Origin: Mycobacterium interjectum
GTDB lineage: Bacteria; Actinomycetota; Actinomycetes; Mycobacteriales; Mycobacteriaceae
DNA length: 64,000 bases
Direction of reading: 5' to 3'
NCBI GenBank assembly: GCA_002102225.1
Contig: LQPB01000059.1
Location: forward strand, 41,863 to 105,862
The notes beneath the pieces are model-generated. The model saw only the letters and a list, made by a program, of their open reading frames with translations, ran no database searches and had not been told where the DNA came from. Numbering within the stretch: position 1 is the stretch's first letter; each line of letters starts with the position of its first letter. The position numbers and the translations under genes were made by a program. Shown piece after piece: positions 41,049 through 48,940 of this stretch.

Positions 41049-41810
41049 ATGGCCGTCCCGCCCGACATCCCCCACGCGCACCCGGGTCTCGCCGGGTACC
41101 CGGTCGCGCCACCGCCGCTTCCCGGTCGAGTCACCTTCGAGCAGCGCTGGGCCGATCTGACCTTCATCCACTGGCCGGTGCGGCCGCAAAGCGTTGCGGC
41201 CCTCTACCCGCCGGGCACCCGCCCGGACGTCTTCGCCGACGGGATGACCTACGTGTCGCTGATCCCGTTCGTCCTGGCCGGCACCCGAGTCGGCACGGCG
41301 TTGCCGCTGCCGTACTTCGGCCGATTCGCGGAGACCAACGTCCGGCTCTATTCGATCGACGACGCCGACCGGCACGGCGTGTTGTTTCGCTCGCTCGAAA
41401 CCGCGCGGCTGGCCGCCGTGCCCGCGATTCGGATGGGCCTCGGCGTGCCCTACACGTGGTCGAAGATGCGGGTGACGCGCCGCGGCGCCCACGTCACCTA
41501 CGACAGCGTGCGCCGCTGGCCCCACCGCGGCCTGCGCAGCCGCGTGACGGTCGCCCTCGGTGACGTGGTCGAGCCGAGTCCGCTGGAGGTCTGGCTCACC
41601 GCCCGGTGGGGGGCGCACACCCGCAAGGCCGGCCGGACCTGGTGGGTGCCGAACGAGCACGACCCGTGGCCGATGCGCGCGGCCGAGATCGTCGAACTCA
41701 GCGACGAACTGCTGGGCGCGAGCGGGGTGCGACCCGCCGGCGAGCGCCTGCGTGCCCTGTTTTCCGAGGGCGTGCGGGCGCGCTTCGGTCGCCCGTGGCT
41801 GGTGGAGTGA
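41049..41810 (+). CDS. DUF2071 (YqjF-like) protein
   Basis: The 253-residue protein matches the YqjF family: 'RVTFEQRWADLTFIHWPVRPQSVAALYPPGTRPDVFADGMTYVSLIPFVLAGTRVG', 'NVRLYSIDDADRHGVLFRSLETARLAAVPAIRMGLGVPYTWSKMRV'. Function unknown; it is cytosolic. TACCGT at 41037-41042 lies 6 bp before the ATG, compatible with a leaderless start. It is convergent with the SDR gene. Confidence 0.87.
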   Translation: MAVPPDIPHAHPGLAGYPVAPPPLPGRVTFEQRWADLTFIHWPVRPQSVAALYPPGTRPDVFADGMTYVSLIPFVLAGTRVGTALPLPYFGRFAETNVRLYSIDDADRHGVLFRSLETARLAAVPAIRMGLGVPYTWSKMRVTRRGAHVTYDSVRRWPHRGLRSRVTVALGDVVEPSPLEVWLTARWGAHTRKAGRTWWVPNEHDPWPMRAAEIVELSDELLGASGVRPAGERLRALFSEGVRARFGRPWLVE

Positions 41811-41817
41811 CCCGCGA

Positions 41818-42585
41818 TCAGGGGCAGCAGTAGCCCCCGTCGATGACGATGTCGGAGCCGGTCATGTAGCTGGACGCCTCGCTGGCCAGATACACATACA
41901 GGGCGCCGAGTTCCTCGGGACGGCCCAGGCGGCCCATCGGGATTTTCGGTTCCCACAGCGCATGAAGCTCGGCCATGGGCTCGACGAGCTCGGTGAGGAT
42001 GTAGCCGGGGCTGACGCTGTTGACCCGGATGTGGTGCGGCGCGAACTCGACGGCCATGGCCTTGGTCAGGTGGATGACCGCCGCCTTGGAGGCGCAGTAG
42101 TGGCCGACCTGCTGCGGAATGTTGATGATGTGGCCCGACATCGAGGCGGTGGTGATGATGACCCCACCCCGGCCCTGCGCGACCATCGCCCGCGCCGCGG
42201 CCTGGGCGGTGAGGAACACGCCCGTCACGTTGGTGTCCTGGATGCGCTGGAATTCCTCGGGCGGCATGTCCAGTATCGGTGTGACGGTGATGATCCCGGC
42301 GTTGCAGACCGCGATGTCGATGCCGCCCAGCTCCGCGGTCACCCGGTGCAGCATGGCGTCGACCTGGTCTGGCCGGGTCACGTCGCAACCGATGGGCACG
42401 ACGCGCCCACCCGCCGCCGTGAGCTGCGCGGCGACCTCCTCCAGGGTGTCGGAATGTCGCGCCGCGATCGCCACCTCCGCACCGGCTTGGACGTAGGCCA
42501 GCGCCACTTCCTTCCCGATGCCGCTGGACGCCCCGGTGACCAGAGCCTTCTTGCCGTGCAGGTCGAACAAGTTCAGCACGCCCAT
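41818..42585 (-). CDS. Short-chain dehydrogenase, Rv1928c-like
   Basis: A 255-residue classical SDR: 'ALVTGASSGIGKEVA' (14-28), 'VCNAGIITVTPILDM', catalytic 'TTASMSGHIINIPQQVGHYCASKAAVIHL' with Ser, Tyr and Lys, and 'GSDIVIDGGYCCP' at the end. Length equals that of Rv1928c. It oxidises or reduces an unknown alcohol or ketone; the KstR-like site in its promoter suggests steroid-related metabolism (inference). Divergent from the SnoaL-like gene. Confidence 0.92.
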   Translation of the reverse strand: MGVLNLFDLHGKKALVTGASSGIGKEVALAYVQAGAEVAIAARHSDTLEEVAAQLTAAGGRVVPIGCDVTRPDQVDAMLHRVTAELGGIDIAVCNAGIITVTPILDMPPEEFQRIQDTNVTGVFLTAQAAARAMVAQGRGGVIITTASMSGHIINIPQQVGHYCASKAAVIHLTKAMAVEFAPHHIRVNSVSPGYILTELVEPMAELHALWEPKIPMGRLGRPEELGALYVYLASEASSYMTGSDIVIDGGYCCP

Positions 42586-42618
42586 GCGATATCCCCATTC
42601 AGAGCAGTCACCTTGAAT

Positions 42619-42632
42619 CGAAACACGTTCTA
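42619..42632. promoter_or_regulatory. KstR-like operator
   Basis: CGAAACACGTTCTA fits the KstR consensus TNNAACNNGTTNNA on either strand with a single deviation at one end. It lies between the divergent SDR and SnoaL-like genes and touches the TAGTGT element at 42631-42636, the likely -10 of the SnoaL-like gene, so binding would block transcription. KstR is the TetR repressor of cholesterol catabolic genes in mycobacteria. No binding data are available here. Confidence 0.55.
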
Positions 42633-42636
42633 GTGT
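42631..42636 (+). promoter_or_regulatory. -10 element of a leaderless SnoaL-like gene
   Basis: TAGTGT matches TANNNT and ends 7 bp before ATG 42644, so the transcript probably begins at the start codon. It overlaps the KstR-like operator. Confidence 0.45.
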
Positions 42637-42643
42637 GTCCGCT

Positions 42644-43120
42644 ATGGGCAAATTCAGCAGGGCCGAAATCGAGCAAGCCGTCGCCAACTACACGACCGTC
42701 GTCGAGGGGTGCAGCGCCTCGGGCGACTGGCGACCCTTTGCCGATCTCTTCACCGAGGACGTCGTCTATACCGAGCATCACTACGGCGTCTTCCACGGCC
42801 GCGAGGCGGTGCGGGACTGGATCGTCGCGGTGATGGCCCCGTTCCCGCACATGCGTTTTCCGAGTGACTGGATCGCCTACGACGACGACAACGACGCCGT
42901 CGTCATCATGATCAAGAACCTGCTGGACCACCCGACCGACCCGGACGGGGAGCCGTTCTGGTTCCCCAACTGGACCCGGCTGGTCTACGCCGGCGACGGC
43001 CTGTTCTCCAGCGAGGAGGACATCTACAACCCGAACCGCGACGCGCCCCGGGTAGTGGCCTCCTGGATGCAGGCCGGCGGCCAACTCGCGTCTACGGAGA
43101 TCCTGCAGCCCAACGCCTAA
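42644..43120 (+). CDS. SnoaL-like domain protein
   Basis: A 158-residue NTF2-like protein: 'IEQAVANYTTVVEGCSASGDWRPFADLFTEDVVYTEHHYGVFHGREAVRDWI' (9-60) and 'FPNWTRLVYAGDGLFSSEEDIYNP'. The fold includes ketosteroid isomerases, hydroxylating cyclases and inactive binding proteins. Histidine- and tryptophan-rich lining suggests a ligand pocket. With the divergent SDR and a KstR-like site, a role on a steroid or isoprenoid is plausible but unproven. Confidence 0.88.
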   Translation: MGKFSRAEIEQAVANYTTVVEGCSASGDWRPFADLFTEDVVYTEHHYGVFHGREAVRDWIVAVMAPFPHMRFPSDWIAYDDDNDAVVIMIKNLLDHPTDPDGEPFWFPNWTRLVYAGDGLFSSEEDIYNPNRDAPRVVASWMQAGGQLASTEILQPNA

Positions 43121-43207
43121 AGCCGAAGGGCGCGAACGCTTGCGGCTGAAGCGATGCCGCTCGGACCCACGCTGCGCCCCAAATTGTGCCTTCTGGCGTA
43201 AATAGCA

Positions 43208-43235
43208 TTGTGCAATAATTGCATCCGTCTACTGT
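43208..43235 (+). promoter_or_regulatory. Promoter of the P-type ATPase gene with internal palindrome
   Basis: TTGTGC (43208-43213) and TACTGT (43230-43235), 16 bp apart, resemble a -35/-10 pair. The palindrome TGCAATAATTGCA (43211-43223; arms TGCAAT and ATTGCA around one base) overlaps the -35 and spacer, a position typical of operators for metal- or ion-responsive repressors. The start of transcription would be near 43242, leaving a leader of about 90 nt. Both calls are inference. Confidence 0.42.
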
Positions 43236-43332
43236 ATTGAGGTCAGTGCGCACGGTGTCGGGCTGACCGTTCACCAAAGTTCGCACCCAGGACAAGGGCC
43301 CACTCGCCGGACCGGGGGCGAAGGAGGCAGCG

Positions 43333-45765
43333 GTGCAGACTGATGACGAATTGGCGAACGTGCCTCTGCCGCAGGCATTGATCGAGCTGGACAGCTCCGC
43401 AGTCGGTCTGACCGCCGCCGAGGCGTTGCGACGGCTCCAGCGTTACGGTCCGAACGAAATCGTTGAGCGCCAACGCAATCCGGTGCTGGAATTGTTGGGC
43501 TATTTCTGGGCGCCGATCCCGTGGATGATCGAGGTTGCGCTGGCGTTGTCGATCGCCGCCCGGCACTGGACCGACGCGGTGATCATCGGCGTGCTGCTGG
43601 CGGTGAACGGCTTGGTCGCATTCTTCGAGGAGCACCAGGCGGCCAATGCGATCGCCGCGCTCAAGCAACGGCTGGCGTCCTCGGCGCGGGTGTTGCGTGA
43701 CGGCGGGTGGGTAACGGTGGCGGCCCGCGAATTGGTGCCCGGCGACGTGGTGCGGGTGCGGCTCGGTGATGTGGTGCCCGCCGATCTGCGGGTGCTCGAC
43801 GACGTCACGCTCGAGGTGGATCAGTCGGCGCTGACGGGGGAATCGCTGGCCGTGAGCCGCGGGCAGGGTCAGAGCCTGTATTCCGGGTCGGTGCTGGTGC
43901 GCGGGGAGGCCGACGCCCTGGTGTGTACCACCGGGGCGTCGTCCTATATGGGCAGGACCACCGCGCTGGTGGAGACGGCGGGCACCGTCAGCCACTTCCA
44001 GCGCGCGGTGTTGCGCATCGCCAACTACCTGATCGTGATCGCGGTCGCGTTGGTGACGTTGACGGTCGCCGTCTCGCTGGTCCGGGGTAACCCCGTGCTG
44101 CAGACCCTGGAGTTCGCGCTGGTGGTCACGATCGCCTCGATCCCGGTTGCGCTGCCGGCGGTCTTATCGGTGACCATGGCCGTGGGTGCCCGCCAGCTCG
44201 CGCACCAGCAGGCCGTGGTCAGCCACCTGCCCGCGGTGGAGGAACTCGGCGGCATCGACCTTTTGTGCTCGGACAAGACCGGCACCCTGACCCAGAACCG
44301 TCTCGCGGTCGCCGCCCGCTGGACCACCTCGGGCACCTCCGAGAACGACCTGCTCACGGTCGCCGCATTGGCCTCCCGCGCCGAAGACAACGACCTCATC
44401 GATCTGGCGATCATTGCCGCCGCGGGTCAACCACCGCCGCTTGAGGTGGAGGAATTCATCCCCTTCGACCCGGTCGGCAAACGCACCGAGGCGCTAGTGC
44501 GCGACGGCGACGGTCAGACGTTTCGGGTCAGCAAGGGCGCACCCCAGGTCATCGGCGCCCTGTGCGAAGGTGACGGCGCCACCACCCAGCTCAACGACGT
44601 GGTCGAACGCTTCGCCACCCATGGGCATCGATCCCTCGCAGTGGCCAGGACCCACGGCGACAGTTCCTTTCGGCTGATGGGCGTGCTCGGGTTGGCCGAC
44701 CCGCCCCGCGACGACTCCGCGGCCACCATCACCGCGGCGAAGGAACTCGGGATCGACGTCAAGATGGTCACCGGTGACCAGGTCGCCATCGGCCGCGAGA
44801 TCGCCCGCCAGGTCGGTCTGGGCGACCAGATTCTCGATGCGGCCACCCTTGACGTCGACGCCGCCGACGACGAACTTGGCGCCCGAGTGGAGGCCACCGA
44901 CGGTTTCGCCCAGGTCTTTCCCGAACACAAATACCGCATCGTGCGGCTGCTGCAGGCCCGGGGCCACATCGTCGGGATGACCGGCGACGGGGTCAACGAC
45001 GCGCCCGCGCTCAAACAAGCCGACGCCGGCATCGCGGTGGCCGGGGCCACCGATGCGGCCCGGGCGGCCGCCGACGTGGTCCTGCTGGCGCCCGGGTTGT
45101 CGGTGATCGTGGCCGCGATCGGGCAGGCCCGCGAAATCTTTGCCCGGCTGACCAGTTACGCCACCTACCGCATCGCGGAAACCATCCGGGTGCTGCTGCT
45201 GATCACCCTCGCGGTCGTGCTGATGAACTTCTTCCCGGTCACCGCGGCGATGATCGTGTTTCTCGCGCTGCTCAACGATGGCGCGATCCTGTCCATCGCC
45301 TACGACCACGTGCGCGGCTCACCCAAGCCCGTCAAGTGGGACATGCGCGTGGTGCTGACCATCGCCACGGTGCTCGGCGTCATCGGCGTCGTCGCCACCT
45401 TCACGCTTTTCTTCCTCGCCGACAAGGTCTTTGGCCGCAGCCACGACATGATCCGCACGCTGATCTACCTCAAGCTGTCCGTCGCCGGGCAGCTCACCAT
45501 CTTCCTCACCCGCACCCGCGGCCCGTTCTGGTCACGGCCCGCACCCGCACCACTGCTGCTGGGGGCCGTCATCACAGCGCAAACGATCGCCACCCTGATT
45601 TCCGTCTACGGGGTGGCTATGACACCGATCGGATGGCGATGGGCCGGTGTCGTGTGGGCCTACGCCGTGTTGTGGTTCCTAGTCAACGACCGGATCAAGC
45701 TCGCGGCCTACCGCTGGCTCGACCACCGCCGATCCCGTGCAACCGCAACATCTGAACGCCGTTGA
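43333..45765 (+). CDS. P-type ATPase, plasma-membrane H+-ATPase (type III) like
   Basis: An 810-residue P-type ATPase: actuator motif 'QSALTGES' (TGE 168-170), phosphorylation site SDKTGTLT with Asp314, nucleotide-binding 'KGAPQV', hinge 'GMTGDGVNDAPALKQADAGIAV', and about ten membrane helices. The short N-terminus without heavy-metal domains, 'FALVVTIASIPVALPAVLS' in helix 4 and the overall length match the fungal/plant-type H+-ATPase group of prokaryotes. It probably exports protons or a related cation, for example in pH or ion stress. GAAGGAGG precedes the GTG start. I know no such gene at this place in M. tuberculosis. Confidence 0.92.
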   Translation: MQTDDELANVPLPQALIELDSSAVGLTAAEALRRLQRYGPNEIVERQRNPVLELLGYFWAPIPWMIEVALALSIAARHWTDAVIIGVLLAVNGLVAFFEEHQAANAIAALKQRLASSARVLRDGGWVTVAARELVPGDVVRVRLGDVVPADLRVLDDVTLEVDQSALTGESLAVSRGQGQSLYSGSVLVRGEADALVCTTGASSYMGRTTALVETAGTVSHFQRAVLRIANYLIVIAVALVTLTVAVSLVRGNPVLQTLEFALVVTIASIPVALPAVLSVTMAVGARQLAHQQAVVSHLPAVEELGGIDLLCSDKTGTLTQNRLAVAARWTTSGTSENDLLTVAALASRAEDNDLIDLAIIAAAGQPPPLEVEEFIPFDPVGKRTEALVRDGDGQTFRVSKGAPQVIGALCEGDGATTQLNDVVERFATHGHRSLAVARTHGDSSFRLMGVLGLADPPRDDSAATITAAKELGIDVKMVTGDQVAIGREIARQVGLGDQILDAATLDVDAADDELGARVEATDGFAQVFPEHKYRIVRLLQARGHIVGMTGDGVNDAPALKQADAGIAVAGATDAARAAADVVLLAPGLSVIVAAIGQAREIFARLTSYATYRIAETIRVLLLITLAVVLMNFFPVTAAMIVFLALLNDGAILSIAYDHVRGSPKPVKWDMRVVLTIATVLGVIGVVATFTLFFLADKVFGRSHDMIRTLIYLKLSVAGQLTIFLTRTRGPFWSRPAPAPLLLGAVITAQTIATLISVYGVAMTPIGWRWAGVVWAYAVLWFLVNDRIKLAAYRWLDHRRSRATATSERR

Positions 45766-45769
45766 ATTC

Positions 45770-46456
45770 ATGGACTCCGAGCCGGAAAATCGTCAGGGCG
45801 GCGGACTTTCGCCGGAAATCGCGGCTCGCGTCTATGACAAGATCGGCCGGTTTCAAGATACCCAGAACCCATTTGAACGCCCCGCGCTCGACCGGCTCAT
45901 CGCCACCGCCCGTCTTGAGACTGCCACCTCAGTATTCGAGTTGGGCCCGGGGACCGGTAGCTTGGCCCAGCGCCTGCTCAGCGACCACCTTGGGCCGACG
46001 TGCACATACCTCGGCGTGGACGTCAGCACGCGGATGGTCAAGCTCGCCCGCCAACGCCTCGCCACCTTCGCCGATCGGGCCAGGGTCGTACACGGCGACG
46101 GGACACTGCCGCTGCCCGCGCCGGACCGCTCGGCCGACAGGTTCATCGCCGCCTATGTCTTCGATCTTCTCCAACCCGACTACGCCGCAAAGGTCCTCGA
46201 TGAGGCTCACCGTCTGCTCGTCCCCGGCGGGCTGGCCTGTCTGGCCAGCCTCACGAACGGACAGTCGACCGTTTCACGACTGATATCGCGTGGCTGGCAA
46301 GGAATTTCGCGAGTCGCACCTCGGCTCGTCGGCGGATGCCGGCCGATCGACCTGCGCCGCCTCTTCGATTCGGACAGCTGGTCCGTCGACGAGGACGTCG
46401 TCATCGAGTCCTGGGGCGTTCCTTGCCAGGTCGTGGTCGCCGCCGCCCGCGCGTGA
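45770..46456 (+). CDS. Class I SAM-dependent methyltransferase
   Basis: A 228-residue methyltransferase with motif I 'VFELGPGTGSLAQRLL' (55-70), 'YLGVDVSTRMVKLARQRL' (acidic residue for ribose binding) and 'DGTLPLPAPDRSADRFIAAYVFDLL'. It resembles UbiE/phospholipid-type methyltransferases, so a lipid substrate is possible. The ATG at 45770 follows the ATPase stop by 4 bp, implying cotranscription. Confidence 0.9.
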   Translation: MDSEPENRQGGGLSPEIAARVYDKIGRFQDTQNPFERPALDRLIATARLETATSVFELGPGTGSLAQRLLSDHLGPTCTYLGVDVSTRMVKLARQRLATFADRARVVHGDGTLPLPAPDRSADRFIAAYVFDLLQPDYAAKVLDEAHRLLVPGGLACLASLTNGQSTVSRLISRGWQGISRVAPRLVGGCRPIDLRRLFDSDSWSVDEDVVIESWGVPCQVVVAAARA

Positions 46457-46476
46457 GCGCACGTAGTGCCCGCGTG

Positions 46477-46815
46477 CTAAGCATCTGAAACTTGCCGGGC
46501 TGCAACGAATGCCAGCGCTTCGCGCAAAAGCGCGGACCAGGCTTCCAGGTGCCCTGACCCGATGGCGGCCCACTCGCGAAACCGGCGACCGGACGGCGCG
46601 AACGCCTCGGCCGCACCGGATTCGATCAACTCGTCGACCCTTGCCGCCGGGAGCTTGACGACGAGCGCTGCGTTGCGCCGGTCGAACGAGGCGAAGAATC
46701 GGCCGTCGGCCCGCAGGCAGGGGAGACCCATCATCGTCGATCGGGTGACCGCGGCGTCGGCCAGCAACGGTTCGGCGAGCGCCCAGAACCGGGCTTCGGT
46801 GGGCCCGCCGGTCAC
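46477..46815 (-). CDS. TfoX/YjbR-like small protein
   Basis: A 112-residue protein with 'TRSTMMGLPCLRADGRFFASFDRRNAALVVKLPAARVDELIESGAAEAFAPSGRRFREWAAI', a beta-hairpin domain shared by TfoX N-terminal and MmcQ/YjbR families. DNA or ligand binding is possible; the role is unknown. The GTG at 46815 overlaps the stop of the AHSA1 gene (GTGA), so it is the last gene of the four-gene ArsR operon. It is convergent with the methyltransferase. Confidence 0.82.
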   Translation of the reverse strand: MTGGPTEARFWALAEPLLADAAVTRSTMMGLPCLRADGRFFASFDRRNAALVVKLPAARVDELIESGAAEAFAPSGRRFREWAAIGSGHLEAWSALLREALAFVAARQVSDA

Positions 46816-47279
46816 CGGCGTAGCTCCGCGCGACTTGGCACCCGGCGGTCGGCCCACGGGTCGGCGCCGACGCCCTCGCCCTCGGCGGTGCGGCGCAGCC
46901 GGTCGAGGTAGTGGGTCCAGCCGCCGTCGTGGGCGTCCGCGGCGCCCTCGTCGAGACCGCGATGCACCAGCTTGACGACCGTGGTGCCGTCGGGTTGCGC
47001 TATCAGGTCGACCTCGACAGTGGTTGAGCCGGGCGGGATCCCGACGTCGGCGCGCTCCCAGCCGTAGGTGAACACGATCCGACGCGGCGGATCGACTTCG
47101 ACGTAGCGGCCCGACACGGTGTCGCCGTTGGGATGGGTCCAGCGCACGACGCCGCCCGGCGTGGCGTCCAGGATCGCGCCCTCGGCCATCCATTGCCCGA
47201 ATTGCGCCGGGTCGGTGAACAATTCGAAGACACGCTCGGGGGTCGCCCGCACCGCGATCTGCTGAATGACCAGCTTCAT
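46812..47279 (-). CDS. AHSA1/SRPBCC-family protein
   Basis: This 155-residue AHSA1 domain starts 'MKLVIQQIAVRATPERVFELFTDPAQFGQWMAEGAILDATPGG' and has the matching 'DPPRRIVFTYGWERADVG' strand pair. It is the second ArsR-AHSA1 pair in the window, related in type to the one at 23 kb. The start overlaps the ArsR stop by 4 bp. Possible ligand-binding partner of the repressor; no enzymatic role is known. Confidence 0.9.
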   Translation of the reverse strand: MKLVIQQIAVRATPERVFELFTDPAQFGQWMAEGAILDATPGGVVRWTHPNGDTVSGRYVEVDPPRRIVFTYGWERADVGIPPGSTTVEVDLIAQPDGTTVVKLVHRGLDEGAADAHDGGWTHYLDRLRRTAEGEGVGADPWADRRVPSRAELRR

Positions 47280-47590
47280 GGAGCTTCGCCTTCGGCGGCG
47301 GCGCGCAGCCGTTGCAGCGGCGCGGCCCAGAAGTCATCGAGCAAGGCCGCGACCTCGGCGACGCGCGCCAGGTCGGCGCGATACAGCCGGCGCGTCGCAT
47401 CGACACGGACGTCGACCAATCCCGCGTCGCGCAAAATCTTGAGATGCTGGCTCGCAGCCGATTTCGACAGCCCCGCGGCCTCGGCCAGGGCGGAGGCGGG
47501 CCGCTCCCGATCCCACACCAATCGCAGCATCGTGCGCCGGCCGGGGTGGGCCAGTGCCCTGATGGCATCCTCGACGGCCGGCTCGGTCAT
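47276..47590 (-). CDS. ArsR-family transcriptional repressor
   Basis: A 104-residue winged-helix repressor: 'AIRALAHPGRRTMLRLVWDRERPASALAEAAGLSKSAASQHLKILRDAGLVDVRVDATRRLYR' (9-71). It lacks metal-binding cysteines in the recognition helix. Its start overlaps the stop of the TIGR03086 gene by 4 bp. It probably controls the whole operon through the CTAAATTTAG element upstream of the first gene. Confidence 0.92.
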   Translation of the reverse strand: MTEPAVEDAIRALAHPGRRTMLRLVWDRERPASALAEAAGLSKSAASQHLKILRDAGLVDVRVDATRRLYRADLARVAEVAALLDDFWAAPLQRLRAAAEGEAP

Positions 47591-48144
47591 GGTGCGCGGC
47601 CCATCGCCGCCAGCAGCCGATCCTGCGCCGAGGCGCCCTCGCCGACCTCCACCGCCGGGCCGATGATCCCGGCTTCCCTTCCGCGCCTTGGCATGTCGGG
47701 GAGAAACATTGCCGCGCAGGCCTCCACCAGGCCCGCATCGAGTCGTTCATCCTGGCCCGTCGCCCGCGCCAGGTCCCAGGTGTGGATCAGCACGTCCATA
47801 AAGGTGCCGGCAACGGCGTCCGACACCGGCCAGTCGAAGCCGAGCGGTGACACACAGACGCGCCCCAGCGCGCCGGGGGACTCCAGGGCGGCCAGGACGC
47901 GGTCCACGCGGTCGCGGTAGTCGGTGCCGAGCGCACCCGCCGACGGGACCGGCTCGACCCCCGTCGCAGCCGCGAGCAGGTAGTCCGCGCCCCCGACGAG
48001 GTGATCCATCAGCTGCTGCACCGACCACTCCGAGCACGGTGTCGGCCATCCGAGCTGATCGGGTCCGACCGCCTCGACGACCGCAACCGCGCGATCCGTC
48101 GCGGCGCGATACAGCAGCACGGGAGCGGGTTCCTTGTTAAGCAC
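47587..48144 (-). CDS. TIGR03086/DinB-like metal-binding protein
   Basis: A 185-residue protein of the maleylpyruvate isomerase-N type: 'PTPCSEWSVQQLMDHLVGGADYLLAAATG' carries the first histidine and 'GTFMDVLIHTWDLARATGQDERLDAGLVE' the later H-x-W-D pattern. It may use mycothiol. It is the first gene of an operon of four with 4-bp overlaps throughout. The GTG at 48144 is close to the palindrome at 48148-48157, so the transcript is probably leaderless or starts downstream. Confidence 0.86.
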   Translation of the reverse strand: MLNKEPAPVLLYRAATDRAVAVVEAVGPDQLGWPTPCSEWSVQQLMDHLVGGADYLLAAATGVEPVPSAGALGTDYRDRVDRVLAALESPGALGRVCVSPLGFDWPVSDAVAGTFMDVLIHTWDLARATGQDERLDAGLVEACAAMFLPDMPRRGREAGIIGPAVEVGEGASAQDRLLAAMGRAP

Positions 48145-48147
48145 CCG

Positions 48148-48157
48148 CTAAATTTAG
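48148..48157. promoter_or_regulatory. CTAAATTTAG palindrome, candidate ArsR operator or promoter core
   Basis: A perfect 10-bp palindrome, AT-rich in a GC-rich background, 3 bp upstream of the first gene of the ArsR operon. A related TTGCTAAACA follows at 48161-48170. It is the only dyad near the operon start. Inference from position. Confidence 0.4.
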
Positions 48158-48175
48158 GGCTTGCTAAACAATGCG

Positions 48176-48922
48176 TCAAGCCCCGGCGGGTGCGACGCGC
48201 CTCCGCCGGCGTGACCGCACCGCACCCAGCGCCTGATCCCAGGCGAGCAGCGTGGTGGCCTTCAAGGTGGCCGGCTTGACGCTGTCCCTCGACAGCAGCG
48301 CGGTGGCGGCGGCCTTCGTGGTCGCCGACGCCTTGGACATGTGACCGGAGTCGAACGGCGGCTGCGGGTCGTATTCGATCGCGAGCTGGATCGCCTTGGC
48401 GCGCCCCTCCCCGCCGATCTGGCCGGCCAACCACAGCGCGAGGTCCAGCCCGGCGGACACGCCCGCGCTCGTGATGACGTTGTCCTCGTGCACGATCCGC
48501 TCGTCGGACACGGGGATGACGCCGAATGCCTTGAGCGCGGGGAGGGCGATCCACTGCGAGGTGGCGCGCCGGTCCTTGAGCAGGCCGGCGGCCGCCAGGA
48601 TCACCGAGCCCGAGCACACCGAGGCCGTCCAGTCGGCGGTCGAATGCGCCCGGCGCAGCCACTCCAGTAGCGCCTCGTCACGCGCGTGCACCGGGGTCGA
48701 CGGGCCGCCCGGCACCAGAATCACGTCGGGGCAAGGGGTTTCGGCCAGCGAGTGGGTGGCGCCGATGACCAGCACGCCGGAGTCGGCGGTGATCGGTCCG
48801 GGTTCGTGCCACACGAATCGCACGTCTGCGCCGGGCAGGTTGCGCAGCACCTCGTACGGGCCGATCATGTCCAGCGCGGTGAAGCCCGGATAGGCCACGA
48901 TGGCGATTTGGGTCTGGGACAT
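48176..48922 (-). CDS. DJ-1/PfpI-family protein (isonitrile hydratase-like)
   Basis: A 248-residue protein with the DJ-1 nucleophile elbow 'TASVCSGSVILAAAGLL' (Cys103), an N-terminal 'QIAIVAYPGFTALDMIGPYEVLRNLPGADVRFV' and the 'VLVIGATHSL' strand. Members include isonitrile hydratases and glyoxalase III-like enzymes. It corresponds in position to Rv1930c but is longer than the 174 residues I recall for that gene. It lies 18 bp after a GlxA-type regulator with a DJ-1 domain of its own. Confidence 0.88.
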   Translation of the reverse strand: MSQTQIAIVAYPGFTALDMIGPYEVLRNLPGADVRFVWHEPGPITADSGVLVIGATHSLAETPCPDVILVPGGPSTPVHARDEALLEWLRRAHSTADWTASVCSGSVILAAAGLLKDRRATSQWIALPALKAFGVIPVSDERIVHEDNVITSAGVSAGLDLALWLAGQIGGEGRAKAIQLAIEYDPQPPFDSGHMSKASATTKAAATALLSRDSVKPATLKATTLLAWDQALGAVRSRRRRRVAPAGA

Positions 48923-48940
48923 TGGGGGATCCTTTCTCGA

